A stretch of DNA of 64,000 nucleotides from the NCBI GenBank assembly GCA_943788515.1, contig CALSQM010000011.1:23005-87004 (forward strand). The letters are read 5' to 3'. The position numbers and the translations under genes are program-made. Under the pieces are notes generated by a model, which was not told the origin of the DNA, did no database searches, and was given only the letters and a program-made list of their open reading frames with translations. Numbering within the stretch: the stretch's first letter is position 1; each line of letters starts with the position of its first letter. This DNA comes from an uncultured SAR86 cluster bacterium (GTDB lineage: Bacteria > Pseudomonadota > Gammaproteobacteria > Magnimaribacterales > D2472). This document shows positions 8,496-17,544 of the stretch, one piece after another.

Positions 8496-10606
8496 TGAAA
8501 ACCATTAAAAATAATTCAATCTATTTAACATTCTTAATATATTTTTTGAGTATAGGAATTAACTCTCAAACTATCGAAGAAATAGTTATTAAAGGAAATT
8601 GGAGAGATACCAATCTTTCAAAAGAAGATTCTAGTATTGCTGTGCTTAATTCTAAAACTATCGAATCTCAGGCTTTAAAACATTTTGAAAATCTTTCGTA
8701 TCTAGTGCCAAATTTAAATTTTGCTGCAAGTGATTCTAGGGCAAGACATTTTCAAATAAGGGGAATCGGAGAAAGATCAGGTTATGAAAGAACTCCAAAT
8801 TCAGCAGTAGGTCTTTTGATTGATGATATAGACTTTTCTGGGCAAGGAGGGATTGCTACAACCTTTGATGTTGATCAAATTGAAGTCCACAGAGGTCCCC
8901 AGGGAGCAAGAATAGGATCTAGCGCAATGGCAGGGCTGATATATATTTCTACAAAAGAGCCAACAGAAAACTTTGAAGGTAAGAGTGAAATAGTTATGGG
9001 AACATATGGAACTATTAATTCTGGAATTGCTTTTGGCGGTCCTGTAAATTCTAATAAAGACCTTACTTATAGGTTGGCTATAAAGAAAGATTATTCTGAT
9101 GGGTTTAGAAAGAATTTATTTTTCAATAAGTCTGATACTTCTAAAAAAGATGAGAGCACTTTTAGATTAAAAGTGAATTGGATATCTGATAACCAAACCA
9201 CTTATAAATTTCTAGTATCTCGAATAGAGTTAGATGACCCTGCAGATATATGGACTATAGACGGAAGCCTAAATACCTTATCTGATAAGCCTGGAATGGA
9301 TTCTCAAAAAAGTAATGCCTATGGAGTAAAAATTTATCATCAATTTGAAAAATTTGAATTTCAAAGTCTATCAAGTGCAACAAATACTGATGTTGTTCTT
9401 AGTTATGATGCTGATTGGGGCAATCCTGAGTCTCATTCACCCTATATTTATGACTATTTTTCGGAAACTATAAGAAATAGAGACACTTATAGCCAAGAAT
9501 TTAGACTTGTATCCCAATTCTTAGATAAAAATACAAAAAAAAGTATCGAATGGGTTATTGGAGCTAGTTTTGTAGATATAAATGAAACAAATGCTAAAAA
9601 AGATACTGGTATTTATGGAGATCCATCAGATCCATATGGTCCTTACTCAAGTAATTCTTCATCTTTGAGCGATTTTTCTTCTAGAAACTATTCTTTATTT
9701 GGAAATGTTGATTATTTATTTAATGAGACAACAAAAATTTCATTTGGTGGAAGATGGGAAAATTTTGAATCTAATTATTTTGATTCTTATGACGAATCAT
9801 TCTCGCCTTCAAATAAAATGACTGGTGGGAAATTGTCACTAGTAAAAACCCTTAATAATAATTCTAATATTTATTTTAATATTGCTAGAGGTTATAACCA
9901 GGGTGGATTTAATTTAGGGCTTGGTCTTGATAAAAATTCATCAAATAGAAATTTATATTACGATCCAGAATTTTTAACTAATTATGAAGTTGGAATTAAT
10001 AGTAAATTTTTCCAGTCAAAATTGAACCTTGGAGCAGTTCTTTTTTATTCTGATCGAAAAAATCAACAGGTCTTAATTTCAACCCAGGTTGATCCTTCAG
10101 ATCCCAACACTTTTTTATACTTAACCCAAAATGCTGCAGAAGGAATCAACAATGGCTTAGAGGTAAATATAGATTTTGCATTGAGTGAATATCTGGATGT
10201 ATTTGCTAATTTTGGATTGCTAAATACAGAAATAAAAAATTGGATTTCAAGACCAGATATAGAAGGTAGAGAACAGGCACATGCCCCAAAAAATAGTTTT
10301 TCAATAGGCATCAATTGGAAGCCAACAAACCAATCTTATTTATCATTGAATGTTGTTGGTAAAAGTAAGTTTTATTACTCTGATTCTCATAACAATACAT
10401 CTGAGTCATACAACTTAACTAACATTAATTATGGATATGAATATGGACAATGGACTTATTCATTATGGGCAAGAAATATTTTTGATAAGTACTATTCAGT
10501 AAGAGGTTTTTACTTTGGGAATGAAGCACCTAATTTCATAGATACTCTTTATAGAAGACATGGAGATCCAAGACATATAGGAGTCATGGTCCAATATGAT
10601 TTCTAA
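8495..10606 (+). CDS. TonB-dependent outer membrane receptor, probable thiamine/precursor uptake
   Basis: Plug domain (QIRGIGERSGYERTPNSAVGLLIDDID ... VDQIEVHRGPQGARIGSSAMAGLIYI), C-terminal ...VMVQYDF; directly behind the TPP riboswitch. Confidence 0.92.
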   Translation: MKTIKNNSIYLTFLIYFLSIGINSQTIEEIVIKGNWRDTNLSKEDSSIAVLNSKTIESQALKHFENLSYLVPNLNFAASDSRARHFQIRGIGERSGYERTPNSAVGLLIDDIDFSGQGGIATTFDVDQIEVHRGPQGARIGSSAMAGLIYISTKEPTENFEGKSEIVMGTYGTINSGIAFGGPVNSNKDLTYRLAIKKDYSDGFRKNLFFNKSDTSKKDESTFRLKVNWISDNQTTYKFLVSRIELDDPADIWTIDGSLNTLSDKPGMDSQKSNAYGVKIYHQFEKFEFQSLSSATNTDVVLSYDADWGNPESHSPYIYDYFSETIRNRDTYSQEFRLVSQFLDKNTKKSIEWVIGASFVDINETNAKKDTGIYGDPSDPYGPYSSNSSSLSDFSSRNYSLFGNVDYLFNETTKISFGGRWENFESNYFDSYDESFSPSNKMTGGKLSLVKTLNNNSNIYFNIARGYNQGGFNLGLGLDKNSSNRNLYYDPEFLTNYEVGINSKFFQSKLNLGAVLFYSDRKNQQVLISTQVDPSDPNTFLYLTQNAAEGINNGLEVNIDFALSEYLDVFANFGLLNTEIKNWISRPDIEGREQAHAPKNSFSIGINWKPTNQSYLSLNVVGKSKFYYSDSHNNTSESYNLTNINYGYEYGQWTYSLWARNIFDKYYSVRGFYFGNEAPNFIDTLYRRHGDPRHIGVMVQYDF

Positions 10607-11192
10607 TTTTATAAGTGAATTTTGGATGGAAATAGCAGCTGTTATACTTGCTATTATTTATTTATTACTTGCTGTAAAACAAGACGTAAAGTGTTGGTTT
10701 GCGGCTATAATTAGTTCAACATTATATTTCTTTATTATGTATGATGCAGGCTTATATATGGAAGCTTACCTGCAAATTTTTTATATCATGATGGCCTTTT
10801 ATGGGCTTCAACAATGGAGAGGTGTTGATAATGATGCTCCTCAATTTATTGTTAGAACATGGGATAAAAGGATGCATATCAAGACCATCACATTAATAGT
10901 TATCATGACTTTAATATCTGGATTTCTATTAGAAAAATATACTAATGCTGTCTTGCCATTCATAGATGGGCTAACGACATGGGGAGCAATAGTTGCGACA
11001 TACATGGTTGCTAAAAGACTTCTTGAAAATTGGATATATTGGTTTGTTATAGATTTTATTTCTATCTTTTTATTCATGTCCAGAGGACTTTTTTTAACCT
11101 CAGGATTATTCTTTATTTATCTTGTAATAATATATTTTGGTTACATGTCATGGGTAAAAATAAGAGACGAGATAAGTGCAGAATCTTCATAA
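10596..11192 (+). CDS. pnuT: PnuC/PnuT family transporter, probable thiamine transporter
   Basis: Multi-TM PnuC-like pattern (KQDVKCWFAAIISSTLYFFIMYDAGLYMEAYLQIFYIMMAFYGLQQW; ENWIYWFVIDFISIFLF); TPP-riboswitch operon context. Confidence 0.88.
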   Translation: MISNFISEFWMEIAAVILAIIYLLLAVKQDVKCWFAAIISSTLYFFIMYDAGLYMEAYLQIFYIMMAFYGLQQWRGVDNDAPQFIVRTWDKRMHIKTITLIVIMTLISGFLLEKYTNAVLPFIDGLTTWGAIVATYMVAKRLLENWIYWFVIDFISIFLFMSRGLFLTSGLFFIYLVIIYFGYMSWVKIRDEISAESS

Positions 11193-12003
11193 AAATCTAG
11201 TTTTAAAGAATCATAATCTAGAGATTATTGAAACAATCAAATCAGGCCCTGTCTCTGAAATATCTATTTGTAATTTTGATAGCATCAAAGCAATCTTAAG
11301 AATTGATTATCCATGTGCAAGTGAAATAAATGTTGATCGAAAAAATGAAATTTTTACGCTTAGTCGGATTAAAGTTTTAGGCAATACGCCAGAAGTTTTG
11401 TTCAGTGATTTGCCTCATGGAATTTTAGTATGGAGATATATCGAGGGTATTGAATTTTCACTTGATGAGGATTCCAATAAAGTTTTTTTAAAAACACTTG
11501 GAACCCAATTAAAAAAAATTCATGATATTGATCTTCCCATAAGCAAAAAAAAATATTTTAACAATGACATAAATTTTTATAGAAATTTACTAAACGAGGT
11601 CCCTGAAAATATAATTCTTCATAGAGGATTTGATTTATATGACAAACTCAATAAATCTGATAATTATGTTTTCTCTCATAATGACTTGAATAAGACAAAT
11701 CTTCTTTGGAGAGATAGATTATTTTTTTTAGACTGGGAGTACTCGAGTTTTAACAATCCTTTTTTTGATATTGCTTCGATATCGAATGCTTATAACTTAT
11801 CAAAAGTTGATAGGGCAATTTTATGGAAAGCTTATACAAATAATGAATATTCAGCATTAAATGATAAAAATCTTAGAGAATGGATGCTTTTTTGTCATTA
11901 TTTAGAGTACATATGGAGCATTTCGTTAATCCAAAATGGAAAAATTGATCAGAATGTCCTAAATCTAAAAAAATTAGAGAAAAAATTAGAAAATATTATT
12001 TAA
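11176..12003 (+). CDS. aminoglycoside/choline-type phosphotransferase, probable thiamine kinase
   Basis: VFSHNDLNKTNLLW ... LFFLDWEYSSFNNPFFDIASI (Brenner and DxD-like motifs); overlaps the pnuT stop. Confidence 0.8.
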   Translation: MQNLHKNLVLKNHNLEIIETIKSGPVSEISICNFDSIKAILRIDYPCASEINVDRKNEIFTLSRIKVLGNTPEVLFSDLPHGILVWRYIEGIEFSLDEDSNKVFLKTLGTQLKKIHDIDLPISKKKYFNNDINFYRNLLNEVPENIILHRGFDLYDKLNKSDNYVFSHNDLNKTNLLWRDRLFFLDWEYSSFNNPFFDIASISNAYNLSKVDRAILWKAYTNNEYSALNDKNLREWMLFCHYLEYIWSISLIQNGKIDQNVLNLKKLEKKLENII

Positions 12004-12078
12004 ACTTCAAGTATTGCGCATCCTTTAGTTCTTGTTTTACTATTATGTAAGAAATTTACATTTAAATGGGGGTTTGAT

Positions 12079-13275
12079 ATGAAAATTTTATGTGTCTTAT
12101 ATGATGATCCAAAAACAGGTATGCCAGAGAGGTACGCCAGAGACGATTTACCAAAGTTAGATAAATATCCTGATGGAATGACACTTCCATCTCCAAAAGC
12201 TATAGATTTTACGCCCGGTGAATTGCTTGGTTGCGTATCTGGAGAACTCGGACTTCGAAAGTTTCTTGAAGATGCCGGCCATACGTTAGTTGTTACTTCT
12301 GATAAGGATGGAGAGGGATGTGAGGCTGACAAAGAATTAGTAGATGCCGATATTGTAATATCTCAACCTTTCTTTCCGTACTATTTAACAAGAGACAAAA
12401 TGCAAACAGCACCTAATTTAAAAATGGCAATTACCGCTGGCATTGGATCCGATCATGTTGATCTTCAAGCAGCTATGGATAATAACGTTGATGTTGTTGA
12501 AGTGACTTATTGTAATTCTCGCTCGGTAGCTGAACACATTGTGATGATGATCCTATCTATGGTTCGTGACTATCACACTCAGCATAGAATTGTTAAAGAG
12601 GGTGGATGGAATATAGCTGACGCAGTCCAGCGATCTTATGATGTAGAGGGTATGCATGTTGGAACAGTAGCTGCTGGAAGAATTGGTATCGACGTTTTAA
12701 GAAAGATGAAGCCATTTGATGTGCATTTGCATTACTTTGATATTCATAAACTCTCTGATGAAATAGAAGCAGAACTAAACCTTACTTATCATGATTCTGT
12801 AGAGTCATTAGTTGCTGTCTGCGACGTAGTAAATATTAGTTGCCCATTGCATCCTAAAACTGAACATTTATTCGATGATGAAATGATCAGTAAAATGAAA
12901 AGAGGTGCATATATTATTAATACTGCTCGTGGAAAGATTTGTGATAAAGATGCAATTGTAAGAGGTTTAGAGTCTGGTCAGTTAAGTGGATATGCTGGAG
13001 ATGTTTGGTTTCCACAGCCCGCTCCAAATGATCATGTATGGAGAACAATGCCTAATCATGGTATGACTCCTCATACTTCAGGCACCTCATTATCTGCACA
13101 AACAAGATATGCCGCTGGGGTTAGAGAAATTCTAGAATGTTACTTTGCTGGTGAGCCAATTAGAGACCCATATTTGATTGTTCAAAATGGTGATCTTGCA
13201 GGTATGGGCGCCCACTCTTACACAAAGGGCACAGCCACAGATGGATCAGAAGAGGCCGCTAAGTATAAAAAATAA
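12079..13275 (+). CDS. fdh: NAD-dependent formate dehydrogenase
   Basis: MKILCVLYDDPKTGMPERYARDDLPKL..., TAGIGSDHVDL, VGTVAAGRIGIDVLRKMKPFDVHLHYFD, PQPAPNDHVWRTMPNHGMTPHTSGT; characteristic of single-subunit NAD-FDH. Confidence 0.93.
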   Translation: MKILCVLYDDPKTGMPERYARDDLPKLDKYPDGMTLPSPKAIDFTPGELLGCVSGELGLRKFLEDAGHTLVVTSDKDGEGCEADKELVDADIVISQPFFPYYLTRDKMQTAPNLKMAITAGIGSDHVDLQAAMDNNVDVVEVTYCNSRSVAEHIVMMILSMVRDYHTQHRIVKEGGWNIADAVQRSYDVEGMHVGTVAAGRIGIDVLRKMKPFDVHLHYFDIHKLSDEIEAELNLTYHDSVESLVAVCDVVNISCPLHPKTEHLFDDEMISKMKRGAYIINTARGKICDKDAIVRGLESGQLSGYAGDVWFPQPAPNDHVWRTMPNHGMTPHTSGTSLSAQTRYAAGVREILECYFAGEPIRDPYLIVQNGDLAGMGAHSYTKGTATDGSEEAAKYKK

Positions 13276-13278
13276 TTT

Positions 13279-14247
13279 TTAGAACTTACTTAGCCTCTCT
13301 TTAATTATAGAGTCTGCCTCTACCATAATGCTATGCATTAATTCTTCCACTGTCGGGATGTCATTAACTAGTCCAGCAACCATTCCACATGACCAGGCTC
13401 CAACCTCCATAGTTCCTTCATGCATAATTTTTGGGTAGACTCCTGCAACCTCATCCACAATATCAGCAAAAGTTAATTCATCACCAAGAGCTTTTTCTTT
13501 TTCAATCAATCTCTCAACAGCTTCATTATTGAGAACCCTTTCTGTATTTGTTAATGATCTCATGATAAGTCTAGTATCTAGCTCAGAGGCATTTACGATA
13601 GCCTCTTTTACATTCTGATGAACAGGTGCATCTTGAGTAGCAATGAACCTAGTTCCCATATTCATCCCTTCAGCACCAAGGGACATAGCAGCAACCAAGC
13701 TTCTCCCATCTGCCATTCCACCCGACGCAACAAATGGTATTTCAAGCTCGTCTGCTGCTCTAGGTAAGAGTATGAAATTAGGAATGTCATCCTCTCCTGG
13801 GTGTCCGCCACACTCAAAACCATCTACAGAAACAGCATCGCAACCTATTGCTTGTGCTTTTAATGAGTGCCTTACAGAGGTGCATTTATGAATAACCTTT
13901 ATTCCTGCTTCTTTTAAAGCTGGGAGATATTCTGCAGGGTTTCTTCCAGCAGTCTCTACGACAGGAACCCCTGCATCAATAATTACTTTTATTAAACCAG
14001 GATAGTCTGGAGGTGTTAGTGATGGTAAAAATGTTAAATTAACAGCAAATGGCTTATTAGTCATTTCTTTGCATCTGGCAATTTCATTTGCTAATTTCTC
14101 AGGCGTACCCTGTGTTAGACCAGTAATTGTTCCAAGCCCACCTGCATTTGATACTGCCGCTGCAAGCTCGGCAAAACCAACATGGTGCATTCCACCTTGA
14201 ATGATTGGATGTTCTATACCAAATAATTCAGTTATTTTAGTTTTCAT
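13279..14247 (-). CDS. nitronate monooxygenase / NPD-type flavin oxidoreductase
   Basis: IEHPIIQGGMHHVG, GCDAVSVDGFECGGHPGEDD, ASGGMADGRSLVAAMSLGAEGMNMGTRF. Confidence 0.88.
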   Translation of the reverse strand: MKTKITELFGIEHPIIQGGMHHVGFAELAAAVSNAGGLGTITGLTQGTPEKLANEIARCKEMTNKPFAVNLTFLPSLTPPDYPGLIKVIIDAGVPVVETAGRNPAEYLPALKEAGIKVIHKCTSVRHSLKAQAIGCDAVSVDGFECGGHPGEDDIPNFILLPRAADELEIPFVASGGMADGRSLVAAMSLGAEGMNMGTRFIATQDAPVHQNVKEAIVNASELDTRLIMRSLTNTERVLNNEAVERLIEKEKALGDELTFADIVDEVAGVYPKIMHEGTMEVGAWSCGMVAGLVNDIPTVEELMHSIMVEADSIIKERLSKF

Positions 14248-14256
14248 AATACTCTC

Positions 14257-15045
14257 CTATTTATCTTCCATTGGGGTTAAAAAATCTTCATATTGAGTTT
14301 GAAGTCTTTGCATGCCACTTATCCACCTATCTCTGTCATTCCCTTTTCTTTTAACATATTCTAGAACCTCGCTATGAGGAGTTACTAAAAACCTCTCCTC
14401 CTCGATGGCGTTAAGAACATCTTTTGCAACAATATCAGCTTCCATCATGCCATCAACTCCTGCTACGCCAGGACCATTTGCAGTCATAGCAGTTCTAACT
14501 GCTTGAGGGCATAAACAGGAAACGCCGATACCTTTATTTCCATATGTAATTTTTATCCACTCAGCAAAACTTACAGCCGCAGCTTTTGTAACTGCATATC
14601 CAGCTGCACCTAGTTGAGTTAAAAGACCGGCCGCTGAGGATGTATTCATAAGATAGCCCTCACCTTGTTCTATCATTTGAGGAAGTACATGTTTTGCAGC
14701 ATGAATATGAGACTGAACATTTACACCCCATATCATGTCCCAGTCTGAAGTATCTGCTTCAAAAAATCCTGGCTTTCCACCGATACCTGCATTTGAACAA
14801 AATATATCGATACCACCAGAAAATTCGTTAGCCTTTTGTATAACATTTATAATGTCGCTTTCTTTGGAAACATCAGCACTTACTGCAAGCCCATTAACAC
14901 TCTTGGCTGCTTCCTCTGCCCCATTTAAATTCATATCAACACATACTATAGAACTTGCCCCAGATGCATGAAACTCTTCACATAAAGCTTTGCCAATTCC
15001 ACTGGCAGCCCCTGTAACCACGACTCTTTTATTATTAATTTTCAT
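14257..15045 (-). CDS. SDR family oxidoreductase
   Basis: TGAASGIGKAL, CSNAGIGG, YAVTKAA. Confidence 0.9.
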   Translation of the reverse strand: MKINNKRVVVTGAASGIGKALCEEFHASGASSIVCVDMNLNGAEEAAKSVNGLAVSADVSKESDIINVIQKANEFSGGIDIFCSNAGIGGKPGFFEADTSDWDMIWGVNVQSHIHAAKHVLPQMIEQGEGYLMNTSSAAGLLTQLGAAGYAVTKAAAVSFAEWIKITYGNKGIGVSCLCPQAVRTAMTANGPGVAGVDGMMEADIVAKDVLNAIEEERFLVTPHSEVLEYVKRKGNDRDRWISGMQRLQTQYEDFLTPMEDK

Positions 15046-15198
15046 AAATTGACCTTACTTTTTAATTTTTTTTAAATAACTCTATTGCTTAGATAGTTTA
15101 TTACAAAACAACAATACTTAATATTGCAAAATCGCACACCCATCTTTATAAATTTATTGCTATTATTAGTTCTAGAAAATGAAATATTGGGACTTAAT

Positions 15199-15912
15199 AT
15201 GAAGAATGTTGCTGTTATTGGCTCTTCCGGGGCAATAGGAAAAGCCTTTATTGATAGCTATATCAATGATGATGATGTTGAAAATATATTTTCATTTTCA
15301 AGAACAGGCCTTTCCATTGAGGATAAAAAACTCCAGAGTTTTTTTATTGATATTGAGGATGAGACTAGTATTTGTGATGCCGCAGAGAAGATAGACAAGT
15401 CCTCAATCGATGAAATTATCGTCGCAAGTGGAATACTTCATAATAAAGATTTTGGGCCAGAAAAAAGTATTAGAGATTTAAAGGCAGATAACCTTTTAAA
15501 GGTCATTAAGGTAAATACTATCGGCCCAACAATTGTTGGGAAGTATTTCATTCCATTGCTTAATAAAAAAGAAAAAAGCGTCTTAGCATTTTTAAGCGCA
15601 AGAGTCGGCAGCATTTCTGATAATAAGACAGGTGGTTGGTATGCATATAGGGCGAGCAAAACTGCACTTAATCAAATCATTAAAAGTTTTAGTATTGAAT
15701 TACGAAGAACTAATCCAAATGCTATTGTTTTTGGTCTACAGCCAGGAACAGTAGATAGTGAATTAAGCGAACCTTTTAAAAGAAATGTAAAAGAAGGTAA
15801 TTTATTTACTCCAGAATATAGTGTGTTGCAGCTAAAAAATATTATTGATATAGCAAGTCCATCTTATTCAGGCAAACTAATTTCTTGGGATGGGGAAGAG
15901 ATTCAGCCATAG
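15199..15912 (+). CDS. SDR family oxidoreductase
   Basis: MKNVAVIGSSGAIGKAF..., YAYRASKTALNQ; start placed at 15199 rather than 15124. Confidence 0.8.
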   Translation: MKNVAVIGSSGAIGKAFIDSYINDDDVENIFSFSRTGLSIEDKKLQSFFIDIEDETSICDAAEKIDKSSIDEIIVASGILHNKDFGPEKSIRDLKADNLLKVIKVNTIGPTIVGKYFIPLLNKKEKSVLAFLSARVGSISDNKTGGWYAYRASKTALNQIIKSFSIELRRTNPNAIVFGLQPGTVDSELSEPFKRNVKEGNLFTPEYSVLQLKNIIDIASPSYSGKLISWDGEEIQP

Positions 15913-15960
15913 TTGGTTATGAATATATTTCCATATTAGAATAAATTTTTAGGGGAAAAA

Positions 15961-17475
15961 ATGAGTATTAAATATTATGATTGGTCTAAATTTCAGGCCA
16001 ACACTAGGCCAAATAAAGTTGCCATAAGAGAGCTAGATAATAACAAGATTTATACCTACGGAGAATTGGATAAAAGGTCATCAAGGCTTGCATCACATCT
16101 TCAGAGTTCAGGAATAAAAAAAGGAGATCGTATTGCGATATTATCGCTAAATTGTTCAGAATTTTTTGAGCTAGAATTTGCTTGCGGAAAGATTGGGGCA
16201 ATAGAGATACCATTAAATTGGAGATTAACGAAACCCGAACTCAGTTATATTCTTAATGATAGTGAGCCAAAAACTCTAATTTATGATGTTCAGTTTGAAG
16301 AAATGGTAAGAGAGCTAAAAGAAGAATGTAATATTTCTGAAATCATAGCTCTTGACCAATCTGACCAAGAAAGTGATTATGAAAATTTTTTGAGTAATGC
16401 TTCAGACATTTATCATCAGGAAGAAGTTGATCTAGAAGATAACATTATGATTATGTATACCTCTGGAACAACCGGTCACCCTAAAGGCGCCATGATCACG
16501 CACAAAATGCAGCTTTTTAATGTTATTAATTTAGGTATTTCAGCAGCTGTTTCTCCCGAATCAGTCCATTTAGTTGTTCTTCCTTTATTTCATACTGGTG
16601 GAATGAATTGTTATTCAAATCCAATTCTTCATGCTGGTGGCGAGTTAATATTACTTAAAGAGTTTGAGCCTGGAAAAGTTCTATCAATTATCGGTAGCTC
16701 TGACTATGGAGTCACCCATCTGTTTGCAGTTCCGGCCCCTTATCAATTTATGATGAATCATCCAGATTTTGAATCAACAGATTTGTCAGGAGTTAAGTAT
16801 GCTGGAGTTGGCGGCGCACCTTGTGCAGAGGCTATTTTGAAGACTTACATAAGTAAGGGTGTTTCGATGCAGCAAGGCTGGGGTATGACAGAAACTAGTC
16901 CAGGTGCTACTGGGCTTGAATCGTCCGAGGCTGAAAGAAAAATAGGATCTGCAGGCAAACCTCTTTTGCATACTGAGGTAAAAGTAGTTGGAGAAGATGG
17001 CAGTAAGCTTCCTGCTGGTGAGGTGGGCGAGATTTATATTAAAGGACCAAATATCACACCAGGCTATTGGAGAAAAGAGGAGGCTACCAGAGATTCTTTT
17101 GAGGATGGTTGGTTAAAAACAGGTGATGCTGCTTATTTTGATGATGAAGGTTTTTTATACATAGTTGACAGATGGAAGGATATGTATATCTCTGGCGGAG
17201 AAAATGTTTATCCAGCTGAAGTTGAAAATGTTATCTACCAGTTACCACAGATTGCAGAAGTTGGAGTTATTGGTATTGATAGCCCCTTGTGGGGTGAAAC
17301 TGGAAAGGCCTTTATTGCTTTAAAATCCAACAATGAATTGACAGCAGAAGAGGTGATAGACCATTGTTTAAAGAATTTAGCAAAGTATAAGATTCCAGAA
17401 GCGATTGAGTTTATTGAGGCTCTTCCAAGAAATGCTACAGGCAAAGTTCTTAAAAGAACATTAAGAGACATGTAA
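15961..17475 (+). CDS. long-chain fatty acid--CoA ligase / acyl-CoA synthetase
   Basis: AMP-binding motif MYTSGTTGHPKGAMITHK, GWGMTETSPG, DRWKDMYISGGENVYPAEVE, PRNATGKVLKRTLR. Confidence 0.93.
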   Translation: MSIKYYDWSKFQANTRPNKVAIRELDNNKIYTYGELDKRSSRLASHLQSSGIKKGDRIAILSLNCSEFFELEFACGKIGAIEIPLNWRLTKPELSYILNDSEPKTLIYDVQFEEMVRELKEECNISEIIALDQSDQESDYENFLSNASDIYHQEEVDLEDNIMIMYTSGTTGHPKGAMITHKMQLFNVINLGISAAVSPESVHLVVLPLFHTGGMNCYSNPILHAGGELILLKEFEPGKVLSIIGSSDYGVTHLFAVPAPYQFMMNHPDFESTDLSGVKYAGVGGAPCAEAILKTYISKGVSMQQGWGMTETSPGATGLESSEAERKIGSAGKPLLHTEVKVVGEDGSKLPAGEVGEIYIKGPNITPGYWRKEEATRDSFEDGWLKTGDAAYFDDEGFLYIVDRWKDMYISGGENVYPAEVENVIYQLPQIAEVGVIGIDSPLWGETGKAFIALKSNNELTAEEVIDHCLKNLAKYKIPEAIEFIEALPRNATGKVLKRTLRDM

Positions 17476-17490
17476 TATTTTTTAAACCAA

Positions 17491-17518
17491 AAAAAACCCA
17501 GCTTAAGCTGGGTTTTTT
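17491..17518. terminator. bidirectional intrinsic terminator
   Basis: AAAAAACCCAGCTTAAGCTGGGTTTTTT between convergent acyl-CoA ligase and proteorhodopsin genes. Confidence 0.92.
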
Positions 17519-17544
17519 ATTTAACTATTTAAAGTTATTTAATG

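Noticed and set aside
12000-12332. Reverse ORF over the formate dehydrogenase 5' end
   Set aside because: Shadow ORF opposite a confident FDH coding region.
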